64,000 nucleotides of DNA from Gordonia sediminis (GTDB lineage Bacteria > Actinomycetota > Actinomycetes > Mycobacteriales > Mycobacteriaceae), in NCBI GenBank assembly GCA_004193205.1, contig RZUM01000004.1:519601-583600 (forward strand), written 5' to 3'. Within the stretch, counting starts at the first letter, position 1. Every line of letters begins with the position of its first letter. Shown here one piece after another: positions 27,248 to 35,516 of this stretch. The translations under genes and the position numbers were made by a program. The notes under the pieces are model-generated. The model made no database searches and was not told the DNA's origin. It was given only the letters and a program-made list of their open reading frames with translations.

Positions 27248-28749
27248 TACAGGATCCCACGACCGATCGCCTCGCGGACCACGGGCAACGACGCCGTGGC
27301 CAATGCATCCGGGTCCACCCCGTGGAATCCGGCAAGCAGGTCGATCAGCGCGCCGAGGGGCACCTCACCCCGACACCCCGCGAACAGCGCACGGGACACC
27401 TCGTCGACGCCCAGCACCGCCCCGGGACCGCCGGGCCTGTGCACGCTCGCCGAGACCTGCTGCCATCCTTCCTCTCCCGGGAGGGACTGCTCGTCGAGGA
27501 AGACCGGTGCGGTGGACAGACGTGCGCCGAGCAACTGGGCATCCGACGTGGTGCGCAGATAGTGGCGCCGCGCCAAGAAGGCCTGCGCCTCGGGTCCGGT
27601 CACCTCCTGGCCGGCCGCGGTGATCTCCTCGAGAACCTGATCGCATTCACCCGCCTCGCCGTCACCACGTCGACGCAGGGTGATCAGCCCCATCCCGATG
27701 CCGGTGATCGACTCTTCGGCGAACCAGTCGAGCCATCGCGCGCCCCGATCGGCGATGGCCTCGGGCGACTCGCCGGCATCGGTGAGCCACAACGAGACGT
27801 AGCTGATCGGATCGGCGAGCTCACGTTGCACCACCCATGCGTCGAGGCCGGTGCCGGAGAGCCACCCGCCGACACGCTCGCGCCAGTCCGCACCGTCGCG
27901 GACGATCCAGTTCGCCAGGAGTTGGGCCGTGCCGCCGGCGTTGAGGTGGTCGGGGATCTGGCGGATCAATTTCGCGCACAGCGCGTCGCCGACCATGCCG
28001 GAATCGCGGTAGATGTAGTCCTGCGCGCCGGCCCCGACGACGAAGGGCGGATTGGAGACGATGAGGTCGAAGCGCTCCCCCGCCACCGGCTCGAAGAGGC
28101 TGCCGGGGCGCAGATCCCAGTGCATTCCGTTGAGTCGTGCGGTGGCACGGGCGACGGCCAGGGCGCGCGGGTTGGTGTCGGTGGCGACGATCTCGTCGCA
28201 GTGCGCATCGAGGTGCAGAGCCTGGATGCCACACCCGGTACCGATGTCGAGCGCCCGCCGCACGGGTGTCCGGATGACGGCGCGTGCCAGCGACACCGAC
28301 GCTCCCCCGATGCCGAGCACGTGGTCGTGCGCGACCGGCCCGCTGCGCATCGCGGCGTCCTGGTCGGAGACGACGAGGTAGTCGGCCACGTCGTCGGCGT
28401 GTGGGCGGATGTCCAGGACCGCCCGCACCGTCGATTCCGTTGGCCTCGCGAGCACCCCGTTGGCGATCAGCGCATCCACGCCGACAATGGGGAATGCTTG
28501 TCCGACATCGGCTTCCGGCTCGTCGGAGCCCAGAAGGAAGAGCCTGACGACGGTGGCCAGTCCGGCGTCGTCCGCGGGCGCGTGCCGTGTGGCGTGCAGG
28601 GCGGGCCACCAGATCCCGCGGCCCAACGCGTCGTTGGCCGCCTCGCCGAGCAGATCCCCCACCCCGTCGGTGGTGTAGCGCAGCGAGCGCAGGTCGGCGC
28701 CCAGACCGTCGACGACCCCGTCGTCGTGCAGCGGTTGAATGGGACTCAC
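27235..28749 (-). CDS. SAM-dependent methyltransferase with NPPF motif
   Basis: 504 residues from a GTG at 28749 whose bases overlap the stop of the small HTH gene (GTGA). The central Rossmann domain has motif I ALDIGTGCGIQALHL and the catalytic SNPPFVVG block typical of N-methyltransferases acting on glutamine, adenine or guanine (PrmC/RsmC-like). The N-terminal 150 residues resemble a substrate-recognition domain, and the C-terminal 150 are unassigned. Actinobacterial homologues have this three-part layout (DUF7059 and DUF7782-type flanks, from memory). The target, RNA or protein, is unknown. Confidence 0.88.
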   Translation of the reverse strand: MSPIQPLHDDGVVDGLGADLRSLRYTTDGVGDLLGEAANDALGRGIWWPALHATRHAPADDAGLATVVRLFLLGSDEPEADVGQAFPIVGVDALIANGVLARPTESTVRAVLDIRPHADDVADYLVVSDQDAAMRSGPVAHDHVLGIGGASVSLARAVIRTPVRRALDIGTGCGIQALHLDAHCDEIVATDTNPRALAVARATARLNGMHWDLRPGSLFEPVAGERFDLIVSNPPFVVGAGAQDYIYRDSGMVGDALCAKLIRQIPDHLNAGGTAQLLANWIVRDGADWRERVGGWLSGTGLDAWVVQRELADPISYVSLWLTDAGESPEAIADRGARWLDWFAEESITGIGMGLITLRRRGDGEAGECDQVLEEITAAGQEVTGPEAQAFLARRHYLRTTSDAQLLGARLSTAPVFLDEQSLPGEEGWQQVSASVHRPGGPGAVLGVDEVSRALFAGCRGEVPLGALIDLLAGFHGVDPDALATASLPVVREAIGRGILYQAT

Positions 28750-28949
28750 CCGACCTTCCGGTACTTCTTGTGCATGGCCTGCTTGGAGACACCCAACAGG
28801 AAGCCGATCTCGGCCCAGGACAGGCCGGACTGGCGCGCGCGGCGCACCGCCACCTCTTCCTCGCGCGCGATGTCCCGACGCAGGGACGCAATACGGGTCA
28901 ACTGCTCGACGGGCGTCTCGTCGTCGTCCCCGCCCAATGCTGTCCTCAT
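28746..28949 (-). CDS. Small helix-turn-helix DNA-binding protein
   Basis: 67 residues from the ATG at 28949; a TTG at 28985 would add 12. The C-terminal half LSWAEIGFLLGVSKQAMHKKY is a clear HTH of sigma-70 region 4/AsnC-like type; the N-terminal half is a charged helix (RRDIAREEEVAVRRA). It overlaps the start of the methyltransferase, so the two are co-expressed. A 22-bp perfect palindrome lies just upstream at 28978-28999, which suggests autoregulation. Confidence 0.78.
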   Translation of the reverse strand: MRTALGGDDDETPVEQLTRIASLRRDIAREEEVAVRRARQSGLSWAEIGFLLGVSKQAMHKKYRKVG

Positions 28950-28977
28950 GGAATCCAGAGTGCACCCGCCACCGAAG

Positions 28978-28999
28978 ATCGTCAACCATGGTTGACGAT
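28978..28999. promoter_or_regulatory. 22-bp perfect palindrome, candidate operator
   Basis: The arms read ATCGTCAACCA and TGGTTGACGAT with no spacer, immediately upstream of the small HTH gene and downstream of the damaged reductase gene. Likely the binding site of that HTH protein. Confidence 0.7.
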
Positions 29000-29013
29000 T
29001 GGTGGTTCATGGG

Positions 29014-29522
29014 TCAGGAGATATCCTCCACCGACGATTCGATGTCTACACGGAGAAGGGACCTGATTCCCATGAGTTCGAGCATCTTCCGCTTGCGGCC
29101 CAGTATCTCGGGCGCGGTCGCCAAAGGCACGACGACCGGGTCGACGGTACGATAGCGCACCCCGTCGTGCTCGATGTCGCAGCCACCCGCGGCGCGGACG
29201 TTCCGCAACCAGTCGACGCCGGTGCCGTAGGGCAGTCCGATGTAGAAGGACGGTCCCACCCGGTGCGCCCACACCGGGGTGACGTACTCCTTTCCTGATC
29301 TGCGACCGACGTGATGCACCGCGGCGGCGGAGTTCTTCTTCTTGCCGGCCGACTTCAGGGTCCGAGCCCGAGACCTCTTGTTGAACCGCCGCAGAGCATC
29401 AACTGCCGGCGCGTCCGCCAGACGAGGACATAGATCACAGACGGAAGTGCGAAATAGACGAACACGGCCGCACCCACGAACACCAGGATGCGCCGCCAGT
29501 GGTCCTTGATCCCGCACATCAT
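29014..29522 (-). pseudogene. Frameshifted deazaflavin-dependent (DUF385) nitroreductase family gene
   Basis: The frame from the ATG at 29522 gives an N-terminal membrane anchor (ILVFVGAAVFVYFALPSVIY) and then runs out of frame. From about 29415 the next frame continues with the conserved body VDALRRFNKRS, HHVGRRSGKEYVTPVWA and LPYGTGVDWLRNV, the F420/deazaflavin-dependent reductase family. Joining the two needs a one-base change near 29385-29425. Family members are F420-dependent reductases of quinones or nitro compounds. The start is two codons after the stop of the upstream hydrolase, so it sat in an operon. True decay and a sequencing error cannot be told apart here. Confidence 0.75.
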
Positions 29523-29525
29523 CGC

Positions 29526-30266
29526 CTACCTGCTCTCGACATCGGCGATGAATTCGGTGATCGCGTCGGCGCCGACCTCCGGTTGCTCGACGAGGACCAT
29601 GTGCCCGGCGCCGGGGACGGTGACCAGGCGCGCGTCGGGGAAGAGACGCTGGGCCTGCAGCGGGTCGTTGTCGGCGTCGTCGACGCCTTCCCATTCGTCC
29701 TCGCCGGCGATGATCAGGGTGGGAACCCTTACCCGCGTGAGCAACTCGGGCGGGTTGCCCGGGTGGCCGAACACCTGCAGGAGCATCGGTATCGCCTCCG
29801 GAATCAGTTGCTCCCCGAACCTCTGCCGCCATTTCTCCCGGTCGGCGTTCCGAGTCGAGTCGGACATGAAGGTCTTGCCGAACATGTTGGTCATGACCTT
29901 CTCGGTCAGGCGCCGATGGATGGCGGCGCCGACCGGGCCCAGCGGACGAGTGACGCGCAGAGCCCAGCCGAGCATGTCGATCGACCGGAGGTCGTCGGCG
30001 GACAGGCGCTGTGTGGTCAGGCCGATCAGCGTCAGCGACCGTATCCGTTCGGGGTGCCGTGCGGCGATACGCATGCCGACGAATCCGCCGACCGAGGCCC
30101 CCACCCAGTGGCAGCTGGAGACCCCGAGCTTGTCCAGCAGGGCGATCGCGTCGTCGTAGAGTCCCTCGGTGCCGAGCATCTCGGTCGACGGCTGGGGTGC
30201 CCCCAGACCGCTGTCACCCTGACCACGGTGGTCGTACCGGATGCAACGGTGCTCACCGCACAGCAC
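29526..30266 (-). CDS. Alpha/beta-hydrolase lacking the usual N-terminus
   Basis: 246 residues from a GTG at 30266. The nucleophile elbow GASVGG, the acid in IIAGEDEW and the histidine GAGHMVLVEQP are all present. The frame opens within the strand before YDHRGQGDSG, so the first 40-60 residues of the fold, including the HG oxyanion-hole strand, are missing. The frame stays open upstream to the LacI gene end but shows no such strand. It may be a broken 3-oxoadipate-lactonase-like enzyme. The loss sits exactly where the inositol-type locus begins, suggesting a rearrangement breakpoint. Confidence 0.75.
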   Translation of the reverse strand: MLCGEHRCIRYDHRGQGDSGLGAPQPSTEMLGTEGLYDDAIALLDKLGVSSCHWVGASVGGFVGMRIAARHPERIRSLTLIGLTTQRLSADDLRSIDMLGWALRVTRPLGPVGAAIHRRLTEKVMTNMFGKTFMSDSTRNADREKWRQRFGEQLIPEAIPMLLQVFGHPGNPPELLTRVRVPTLIIAGEDEWEGVDDADNDPLQAQRLFPDARLVTVPGAGHMVLVEQPEVGADAITEFIADVESR

Positions 30267-30316
30267 GGCGACGGGGGCATCGAACAGCGCCGCCCGAGAT
30301 AAATCGTTGCTTCCGG

Positions 30317-31378
30317 TCAGTCTCGTTCTCTCGGCGCGGAAGTCGTGCGCCGCACCACCAATGAGGGCATGTGGCGGTAGATCCGTTGCGGCGCGGTCAA
30401 GCGATCCATGCGCTGGATCAGGAACTTCGCCGCCTGCGTGCCGACGGTGAAGTTCCCGTTGTCGACCGAGGTGAGCGAGATGTGCCGAAGGCTCGCCAAC
30501 TGTGTGTTGTCGTAACCGATCAGCGAGAGGTCGCCGGGAATCGAGAGCCCACGATCGTCGGCCGCCGACATCACCCCGAGGCTGGTCATGTCGTTGTACG
30601 CCAGGATCGCCGTCGGCGGCGTCGCGGCGTCGAGCAGCCGCTCCGCCGCAGCATATCCGCCTTCCTCTCGGGTGCCGCCGTACTCGACCATCACGTCGTG
30701 CGCCGCGATACCCGCGCCGGCGAGGGTGTCCTCGAATCCCTTGCGCCGCAGAGCCCCCACCGCGCCCGGGCCCTGGATATGCGCCAGCCTGCGATGCCCG
30801 AGGCGAAGCAGGTGTTCGGTGGCCATCCTCGCGCCGGCCAGATCGTCGTCGACGGCGATGTCCACGGTGGGAAGGTCGGGTTCGAGGGTGCCGGCCAAGA
30901 CCACGGGTATCGACAGCGCCGCCCGCTCGACGTCCACGCGCGCATCGGTGGTGCCGACCACGACCAGACCATCGACCTGCCGCGACAGCAGCGTCTCGAC
31001 GGTGTTGCGTCCGACCTGGTGATCGAGTCGGCTGTCGACGAGGATCGGTGCGATGTCAACGGCATCGAGGGTCGTCGCCAGGCCCTCGATCAGACTGACG
31101 TACCAGGGATTACGGAGATCGTTGATGACCACCCCGATGGTGCCACTGCGGGACTGGGACAGCCCCCGCGCCATCGTGTTCGGCCGGTAGTCGAGTTCGG
31201 CCATCGCGTCGCGAACGCGAGCCCGTCGCTCCTCGCTGACGTTCGGCTCGTCACGCAGGACACGCGAGACCACGGACTTCGAGACGCCCGCATGCGCGGC
31301 GACATCGCGAATCGTCGCTGGCCGGCGAACCCCGACGGCCGACGGACCGGCGTCCGACCGCCCATCGTTCTCACTCAC
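30317..31378 (-). CDS. LacI-family regulator of the inositol-type operon
   Basis: 353 residues from a GTG at 31378 (GTGAGTGAG). The HTH TIRDVAAHAGVSKSVVSRVLRD plus hinge helix YRPNTMARGLSQ is standard LacI. The periplasmic-binding-like effector domain follows (GVVINDLRNPWY, GYDNTQLASL). It is divergent from the dehydrogenase gene at 31496, with a 14-bp palindrome between them, so it most likely represses or activates that operon in response to an inositol or a derived sugar. The gene ends normally in RERD. Confidence 0.92.
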   Translation of the reverse strand: MSENDGRSDAGPSAVGVRRPATIRDVAAHAGVSKSVVSRVLRDEPNVSEERRARVRDAMAELDYRPNTMARGLSQSRSGTIGVVINDLRNPWYVSLIEGLATTLDAVDIAPILVDSRLDHQVGRNTVETLLSRQVDGLVVVGTTDARVDVERAALSIPVVLAGTLEPDLPTVDIAVDDDLAGARMATEHLLRLGHRRLAHIQGPGAVGALRRKGFEDTLAGAGIAAHDVMVEYGGTREEGGYAAAERLLDAATPPTAILAYNDMTSLGVMSAADDRGLSIPGDLSLIGYDNTQLASLRHISLTSVDNGNFTVGTQAAKFLIQRMDRLTAPQRIYRHMPSLVVRRTTSAPRERD

Positions 31379-31424
31379 AATCGCCCATCCTATTGCTCTC
31401 GTGATCTGCACCACGTATGGTTAC

Positions 31425-31438
31425 TGGGACCGGTCCCA
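31425..31438. promoter_or_regulatory. LacI-type operator TGGGACCGGTCCCA
   Basis: 14-bp perfect palindrome with central CG, as in LacI-family sites, located in the 117-bp divergent region between the LacI gene and the dehydrogenase gene. Confidence 0.7.
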
Positions 31439-31495
31439 CATTGTCCCACAATCCAGGTGGATCGGACAGACCTCGGAGAAGAACAGGAACATCAG

Positions 31496-32506
31496 ATGCC
31501 ACGTTTCGCCATGCTCGGCGCGGGGTTCATCGGCTCGGTGCATGCACGCAACCTCGCCGGGCATCCGGCTGTCGACTTCGTCGGGATCTTCGATCCGGAC
31601 GGTGCACGGGCCACCGACCTCGCGACCCGCAACGGAACCCGTGCCATCGACGTCGACGAGGCGTTCGACCCCTCGTCCGTCGATGCGGTGCTCATCGCGT
31701 CATCGACCGACACCCACGCGGCGCACCTACGCCGCGCCGCGGCGGTGGGCCTGCCGACGCTGTGCGAGAAGCCCATCGATCTCGATCTCGGCCACGCGGT
31801 CGAGGTGGTCTGCGAGGTCGGCTCGACGGGCCCGATGATGGTCGATTTCAACCGCCGCTTCGACCGCGACTACGCAGAACTCCAACGGGCGGTGCGCTCC
31901 GGCGAGGTCGGGAATGTCGAGCTGGTTCAGATGACAACGCGCGGCCCTGCGCTGCCCCCGCTGGAGTACATTGCCGTGTCCGGCGGCCAGATGCGTGATC
32001 AGACCGTGCACTTCTTCGATCTCGCGCGGTGGATCACCGGCGAGGACCCCGAGTCGGTGTTCGCGGCCGGATCGGTGTTCACCGACCCCCGGATGACCGA
32101 ACTCGGTGACGTCGACACCTCGGTCGTCACGCTTCGCATGCCCAGTGGCACCCTGGTCCAGATCGACAGCGCGCGCCGCATCGCCTACGGATACGACGAG
32201 CGCATCGAGGTGCTCGGCTCCGAGGGCCTGATCGAGGCGGGCCGCCAGCGCGTCGGGTCCGTCACGCGCTACCAGCCGGGCCGCCTGGTGACCGACGGCA
32301 TGCACGCGGGATGGTTCGAACGCGTCGCACCGACCTACCGCAAGGCTCTCGACCACTTCGTCGACGCCCTCGAATCCGGCACGCCGGTGGGCCCGACCCT
32401 CAACGAAGCCCTCAAGGCCCAGGCGATCGCCGAGGCCGCCACCCGATCCCTCTCCACGGGCGACCTGGAGACCGTCAACTACCCCGCACTGGCCACCGCC
32501 GGCTGA
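31496..32506 (+). CDS. Gfo/Idh/MocA dehydrogenase, inositol 2-dehydrogenase-like
   Basis: 336 residues from the ATG at 31496. The Rossmann motif MLGAGFIGSVHARNL, the CEKPID lysine-proline motif and the active-site D-x3-H-x2-D block DQTVHFFDLARW are intact. Length and layout fit myo-inositol 2-dehydrogenase (IolG/IdhA), oxidising an inositol to inosose with NAD. It is first of four plus-strand genes with 20-30-base gaps, controlled by the divergent LacI gene. Related cyclitols or sugars are possible substrates. Confidence 0.87.
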   Translation: MPRFAMLGAGFIGSVHARNLAGHPAVDFVGIFDPDGARATDLATRNGTRAIDVDEAFDPSSVDAVLIASSTDTHAAHLRRAAAVGLPTLCEKPIDLDLGHAVEVVCEVGSTGPMMVDFNRRFDRDYAELQRAVRSGEVGNVELVQMTTRGPALPPLEYIAVSGGQMRDQTVHFFDLARWITGEDPESVFAAGSVFTDPRMTELGDVDTSVVTLRMPSGTLVQIDSARRIAYGYDERIEVLGSEGLIEAGRQRVGSVTRYQPGRLVTDGMHAGWFERVAPTYRKALDHFVDALESGTPVGPTLNEALKAQAIAEAATRSLSTGDLETVNYPALATAG

Positions 32507-32528
32507 ATCTCACGAAGGGACAACACAC

Positions 32529-33434
32529 ATGAGCAACATCATCGTCGGATCCGCACCCGACTCCTGGGGCGTCTGGTTCCCCGACGACCCGCAGCAGACC
32601 CCCTACACCCGGTTCCTCGACGAGGTCGCCGCATCGGGTTACGAGTGGATCGAACTCGGCCCCTTCGGGTATCTGCCCACAGACCCCCGCCAGTTGCTCG
32701 ACGAACTCGGTGAGCGCGGGCTGAAGCTGTCGGCCGGCACGGTGTTCGAGCATCTGCACCAGGACAATTCGTGGGATGCGGTCTGGACCCAGATCGAGGA
32801 CGTCGCCAAGCTGACCGCCGCGGTCGGTGGCAAGCACGTCGTGGTGATCCCGGAGATGTGGCGAGATCCGGCAACCGGCGAGGTGCTCGAGGACCGCAAC
32901 CTCACCGACGAGCAGTGGCGCAAGAAGACCCAAGGCATGAACGAGCTGGGTAAGGCCATGTTCGAGAAGTACGGCGTCCGTGCGCAATACCATCCGCACG
33001 CCGACTCCCATGTCGACACCGAGGAGAACATCTACCGCTTCGTCGAGAACACCGACCCGGAGTTCGTGAACCTCTGCCTCGACACCGGCCACGTGTCCTA
33101 TTGCGGCGGCGACAATCTCGCCATCATTCACAAGCACCCGGAGCGCATCGGCTACCTGCACCTCAAGCAGGTCGACGAGGCCGTCCGCGCCAAGGTCGCG
33201 GCCGACGATCTCCCGTTCGGCGAAGCCGTCAAGCTGGGCGCGATGACCGAGCCGCCGCGCGGCATCCCGGAGATGCCACCGCTGCTCGAGGCGGTCGCCG
33301 ACCTCAACATCGACATCTTCGCCATCGTCGAGCAGGACATGTACCCCTGCTCCCCCGACGCCCCGCTGCCCATCGCCCAGCGCACCCAGCGCTACCTGGG
33401 TTCCTGCGGCGTCCCCGCCGTCCGGTTCCGCTGA
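32529..33434 (+). CDS. IolE-like TIM-barrel dehydratase/isomerase
   Basis: 301 residues. The start GSAPDSWGVWF is the hallmark of IolE (myo-inosose-2 dehydratase), and metal-site blocks YHPHADSHVDTEE, LCLDTGHVSY and YLHLKQVD fit the xylose-isomerase-like TIM barrel. IolE removes water from inosose to give a diketone. It follows the dehydrogenase by 22 bases, which supports the pathway reading. No iolC, iolD or iolB is visible here, so later steps must be encoded elsewhere. Confidence 0.85.
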   Translation: MSNIIVGSAPDSWGVWFPDDPQQTPYTRFLDEVAASGYEWIELGPFGYLPTDPRQLLDELGERGLKLSAGTVFEHLHQDNSWDAVWTQIEDVAKLTAAVGGKHVVVIPEMWRDPATGEVLEDRNLTDEQWRKKTQGMNELGKAMFEKYGVRAQYHPHADSHVDTEENIYRFVENTDPEFVNLCLDTGHVSYCGGDNLAIIHKHPERIGYLHLKQVDEAVRAKVAADDLPFGEAVKLGAMTEPPRGIPEMPPLLEAVADLNIDIFAIVEQDMYPCSPDAPLPIAQRTQRYLGSCGVPAVRFR

Positions 33435-33456
33435 CCGCACCCGAGGAGTACTCGAC

Positions 33457-34332
33457 ATGAAGGTCGCACTCGACCCCACCCCGTTCCACCACAGCCATTC
33501 GCTGCTCGAATTGCCCCGTGTCGTAGCCGATCTCGGCTACGAGTACCTGCAGCTGACACCGCACGTGGACATGATCCCGTTCTTCAACCACCCCAAGGCC
33601 GACGACGACCTCGTGGCGAAGTTCCGCAAGGCGTGCGCCGATGCGGGCGTCGGTATCGCGTCCGTGCTGCCGGTGCTGCGGTGGTCCGGTCCGGACGAGG
33701 ATGCCCGAGAGGCCGCCGTCCGGTACTGGAAGCGCGCCATCCAGATCACCGTCGACCTCGGCGTCAACGTGATGAACACCGAGTTCTCCGGGCGACCGGA
33801 GAAGCCGGAGGAGTCCGAACGGGCCTTCTACCGCTCGATGGAGGAGCTCGTCCCCATCATCGAACGCGAGGGCATCGACGTGCGGATCGATCCGCACCCC
33901 GACGATTTCGTCGAGGACGGGCTGGCGGCCATCCGGATGATCCGCGGCATCAACTCGCGCAACTTCGGCCTGGTGTATGTGGCCTGCCACACGTATCACA
34001 TGGGCGCCAACATGCGCGAGATCATGACCACCGCCGGCGACCTGCTGCGTCTGGTGCACGTCGCCGACACCATGGATCACCATGCGTCGCACGGGCTTCG
34101 CTACATCACCAACCCGCCCGGCAACGCGGTCCGCGTGCATCAGCACCTCAAGATCGGCGACGGCGACGTCAACTTCGACGAGTTCTTCGGCACTCTCGGC
34201 GAGATCGGCTTCTACGACCGCGACGACACCGTCATGGTCTCGAGTGTCTTCGCGGAGGACGACAACGCCCACGAGGTCTCGCGGTATCAGCTGGCCACCA
34301 TGACCGACTACGTGAACAAGTACCGGGGCTGA
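33457..34332 (+). CDS. IolH-like sugar phosphate isomerase/epimerase
   Basis: 291 residues. TIM-barrel protein of the AP endonuclease 2/xylose-isomerase-like family. The start MKVALDPTPFHHSH and YEYLQLTPHVDMIPFFNHP resemble IolH of Bacillus inositol operons, from memory. Metal ligands are likely in NTEFSGRP, DPHPDDFVEDG, CHTYHMG and LVHVADTMDHH. It sits between an IolE-like gene and a second dehydrogenase with short gaps. The chemical step of IolH is not firmly established, so the role here is open. Confidence 0.78.
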   Translation: MKVALDPTPFHHSHSLLELPRVVADLGYEYLQLTPHVDMIPFFNHPKADDDLVAKFRKACADAGVGIASVLPVLRWSGPDEDAREAAVRYWKRAIQITVDLGVNVMNTEFSGRPEKPEESERAFYRSMEELVPIIEREGIDVRIDPHPDDFVEDGLAAIRMIRGINSRNFGLVYVACHTYHMGANMREIMTTAGDLLRLVHVADTMDHHASHGLRYITNPPGNAVRVHQHLKIGDGDVNFDEFFGTLGEIGFYDRDDTVMVSSVFAEDDNAHEVSRYQLATMTDYVNKYRG

Positions 34333-34360
34333 CCCACACCCGATCCGGAAAGGACCGACG

Positions 34361-35389
34361 TTGACCCGTCATCTGCCGTCACCGCGCACGCTCGATCCCA
34401 CCACGGCACCCGTACTCCGCTGGGGGATCATGGGTCCCGGCTGGATCGCGCAGCGGTTCACCGGCGCCCTGCGCAAGCACACCACCCAGCGGGTGACCGC
34501 GGCCGGGTCAAGGTCGGCCGACCGGGCCGAGGATTTCGCCCGGCGCCTGGACATCCCGGTGGCGCACGGCAGTTACGAAGCGCTGCTGGGGGATTCCGAT
34601 GTCGATATCGTCTACGTGAGCACGCCACACCCGCAGCACCACCGGTGTGCGCTCGACGCCATCGCGGCGGGCAAGCACGTGCTGGTGGAGAAGCCCATCG
34701 GCATCAACGCCGGCCAGGCCCGCGAGATCTTCGAAGCGGCAAGCGCTGCGGGGGTGTTCGCGGGCGAGGCGATGTGGACGAGGTTTCTGCCGAAGTTCGA
34801 CGTCATCGCGCAGATCCTCGACGACGGGATGCTGGGCACCCTGCGCACCGTCATCGCCGATCACGGTGAGTACTTCACCACCAACCACCGGATCTACGAC
34901 CCGGCCCTGGCCGGGGGTCCGATGCTGGACCTGGGCACGTACCCGATCGCGTTCGCGCGGTGGGTGCTCGGCGACGTCGACGAGGTGACCGCCATCGGCC
35001 AGGCCGCCAATGCCGAACTCAACGGCCAGATCTCGGCCACGCTGGGTCACGGCGCGGGGGCACAGTCGCTGATCAACACGACGATCCTCGCCGACACCCC
35101 GACGACGGCGTTCGTCGCCGGGGAGGACGCATGCCTCCGGCTGCCCGGGCCGTTCTACCAGCCCGGCCCCTTCAGTGTGGTGATCCGCGACGGCGACACC
35201 CTCGTCCACGACGAGGAGAAGGGCACCCACGAGGACGGCCTGCACTTCTCGGCCGCGGACGCGGCACGTCGCATCGCCGACGGGGCCATCGACTCGGCCA
35301 TCCATCCGTCGACGGACGTGATCGCCACCCTCGAGGTCATGGATCGGATTCGGGCCGAGATCGGGATCGTGTTCCCCGACGAACGGTAG
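34361..35389 (+). CDS. Gfo/Idh/MocA-family oxidoreductase
   Basis: 342 residues from a TTG at 34361 with GGAAAGGA upstream. Rossmann block WGIMGPGWIAQRF, VEKPIGINA and the active-site region GGPMLDLGTYPI. This branch (dimeric dihydrodiol dehydrogenase-like) differs from the first dehydrogenase of the operon. Likely substrates are a scyllo- or chiro-inositol, an inosose or a deoxy-sugar. It is last in the operon; an inverted repeat follows at 35416-35493. Confidence 0.85.
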   Translation: MTRHLPSPRTLDPTTAPVLRWGIMGPGWIAQRFTGALRKHTTQRVTAAGSRSADRAEDFARRLDIPVAHGSYEALLGDSDVDIVYVSTPHPQHHRCALDAIAAGKHVLVEKPIGINAGQAREIFEAASAAGVFAGEAMWTRFLPKFDVIAQILDDGMLGTLRTVIADHGEYFTTNHRIYDPALAGGPMLDLGTYPIAFARWVLGDVDEVTAIGQAANAELNGQISATLGHGAGAQSLINTTILADTPTTAFVAGEDACLRLPGPFYQPGPFSVVIRDGDTLVHDEEKGTHEDGLHFSAADAARRIADGAIDSAIHPSTDVIATLEVMDRIRAEIGIVFPDER

Positions 35390-35415
35390 ATCTGCGGCGA
35401 TAGAGCGGCTCGACC

Positions 35416-35493
35416 GTTACTGAAAATGGCCCCGTGGTGCGCGACCGAGAGGATATCCCCTCGGCACGCCGTCCGGGGGCCATTTTCAGTAAC
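35416..35493. repeat. 18-bp inverted repeat with structured 42-base loop
   Basis: Arms 35416-35433 and 35476-35493 (GTTACTGAAAATGGCCCC) are perfect complements. The loop contains its own stem (CCGAGAGG with CCCCTCGG, one mismatch). It lies between convergent genes, so it is a likely bidirectional terminator. Confidence 0.85.
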
Positions 35494-35516
35494 CGGTCAG
35501 GAGCAGCGCGATGCGA

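Noticed and set aside
30371-31495. Long upstream extension of the inositol dehydrogenase frame
   Set aside because: It runs antisense over the LacI gene; the Rossmann motif and ribosome site set the start at 31496.
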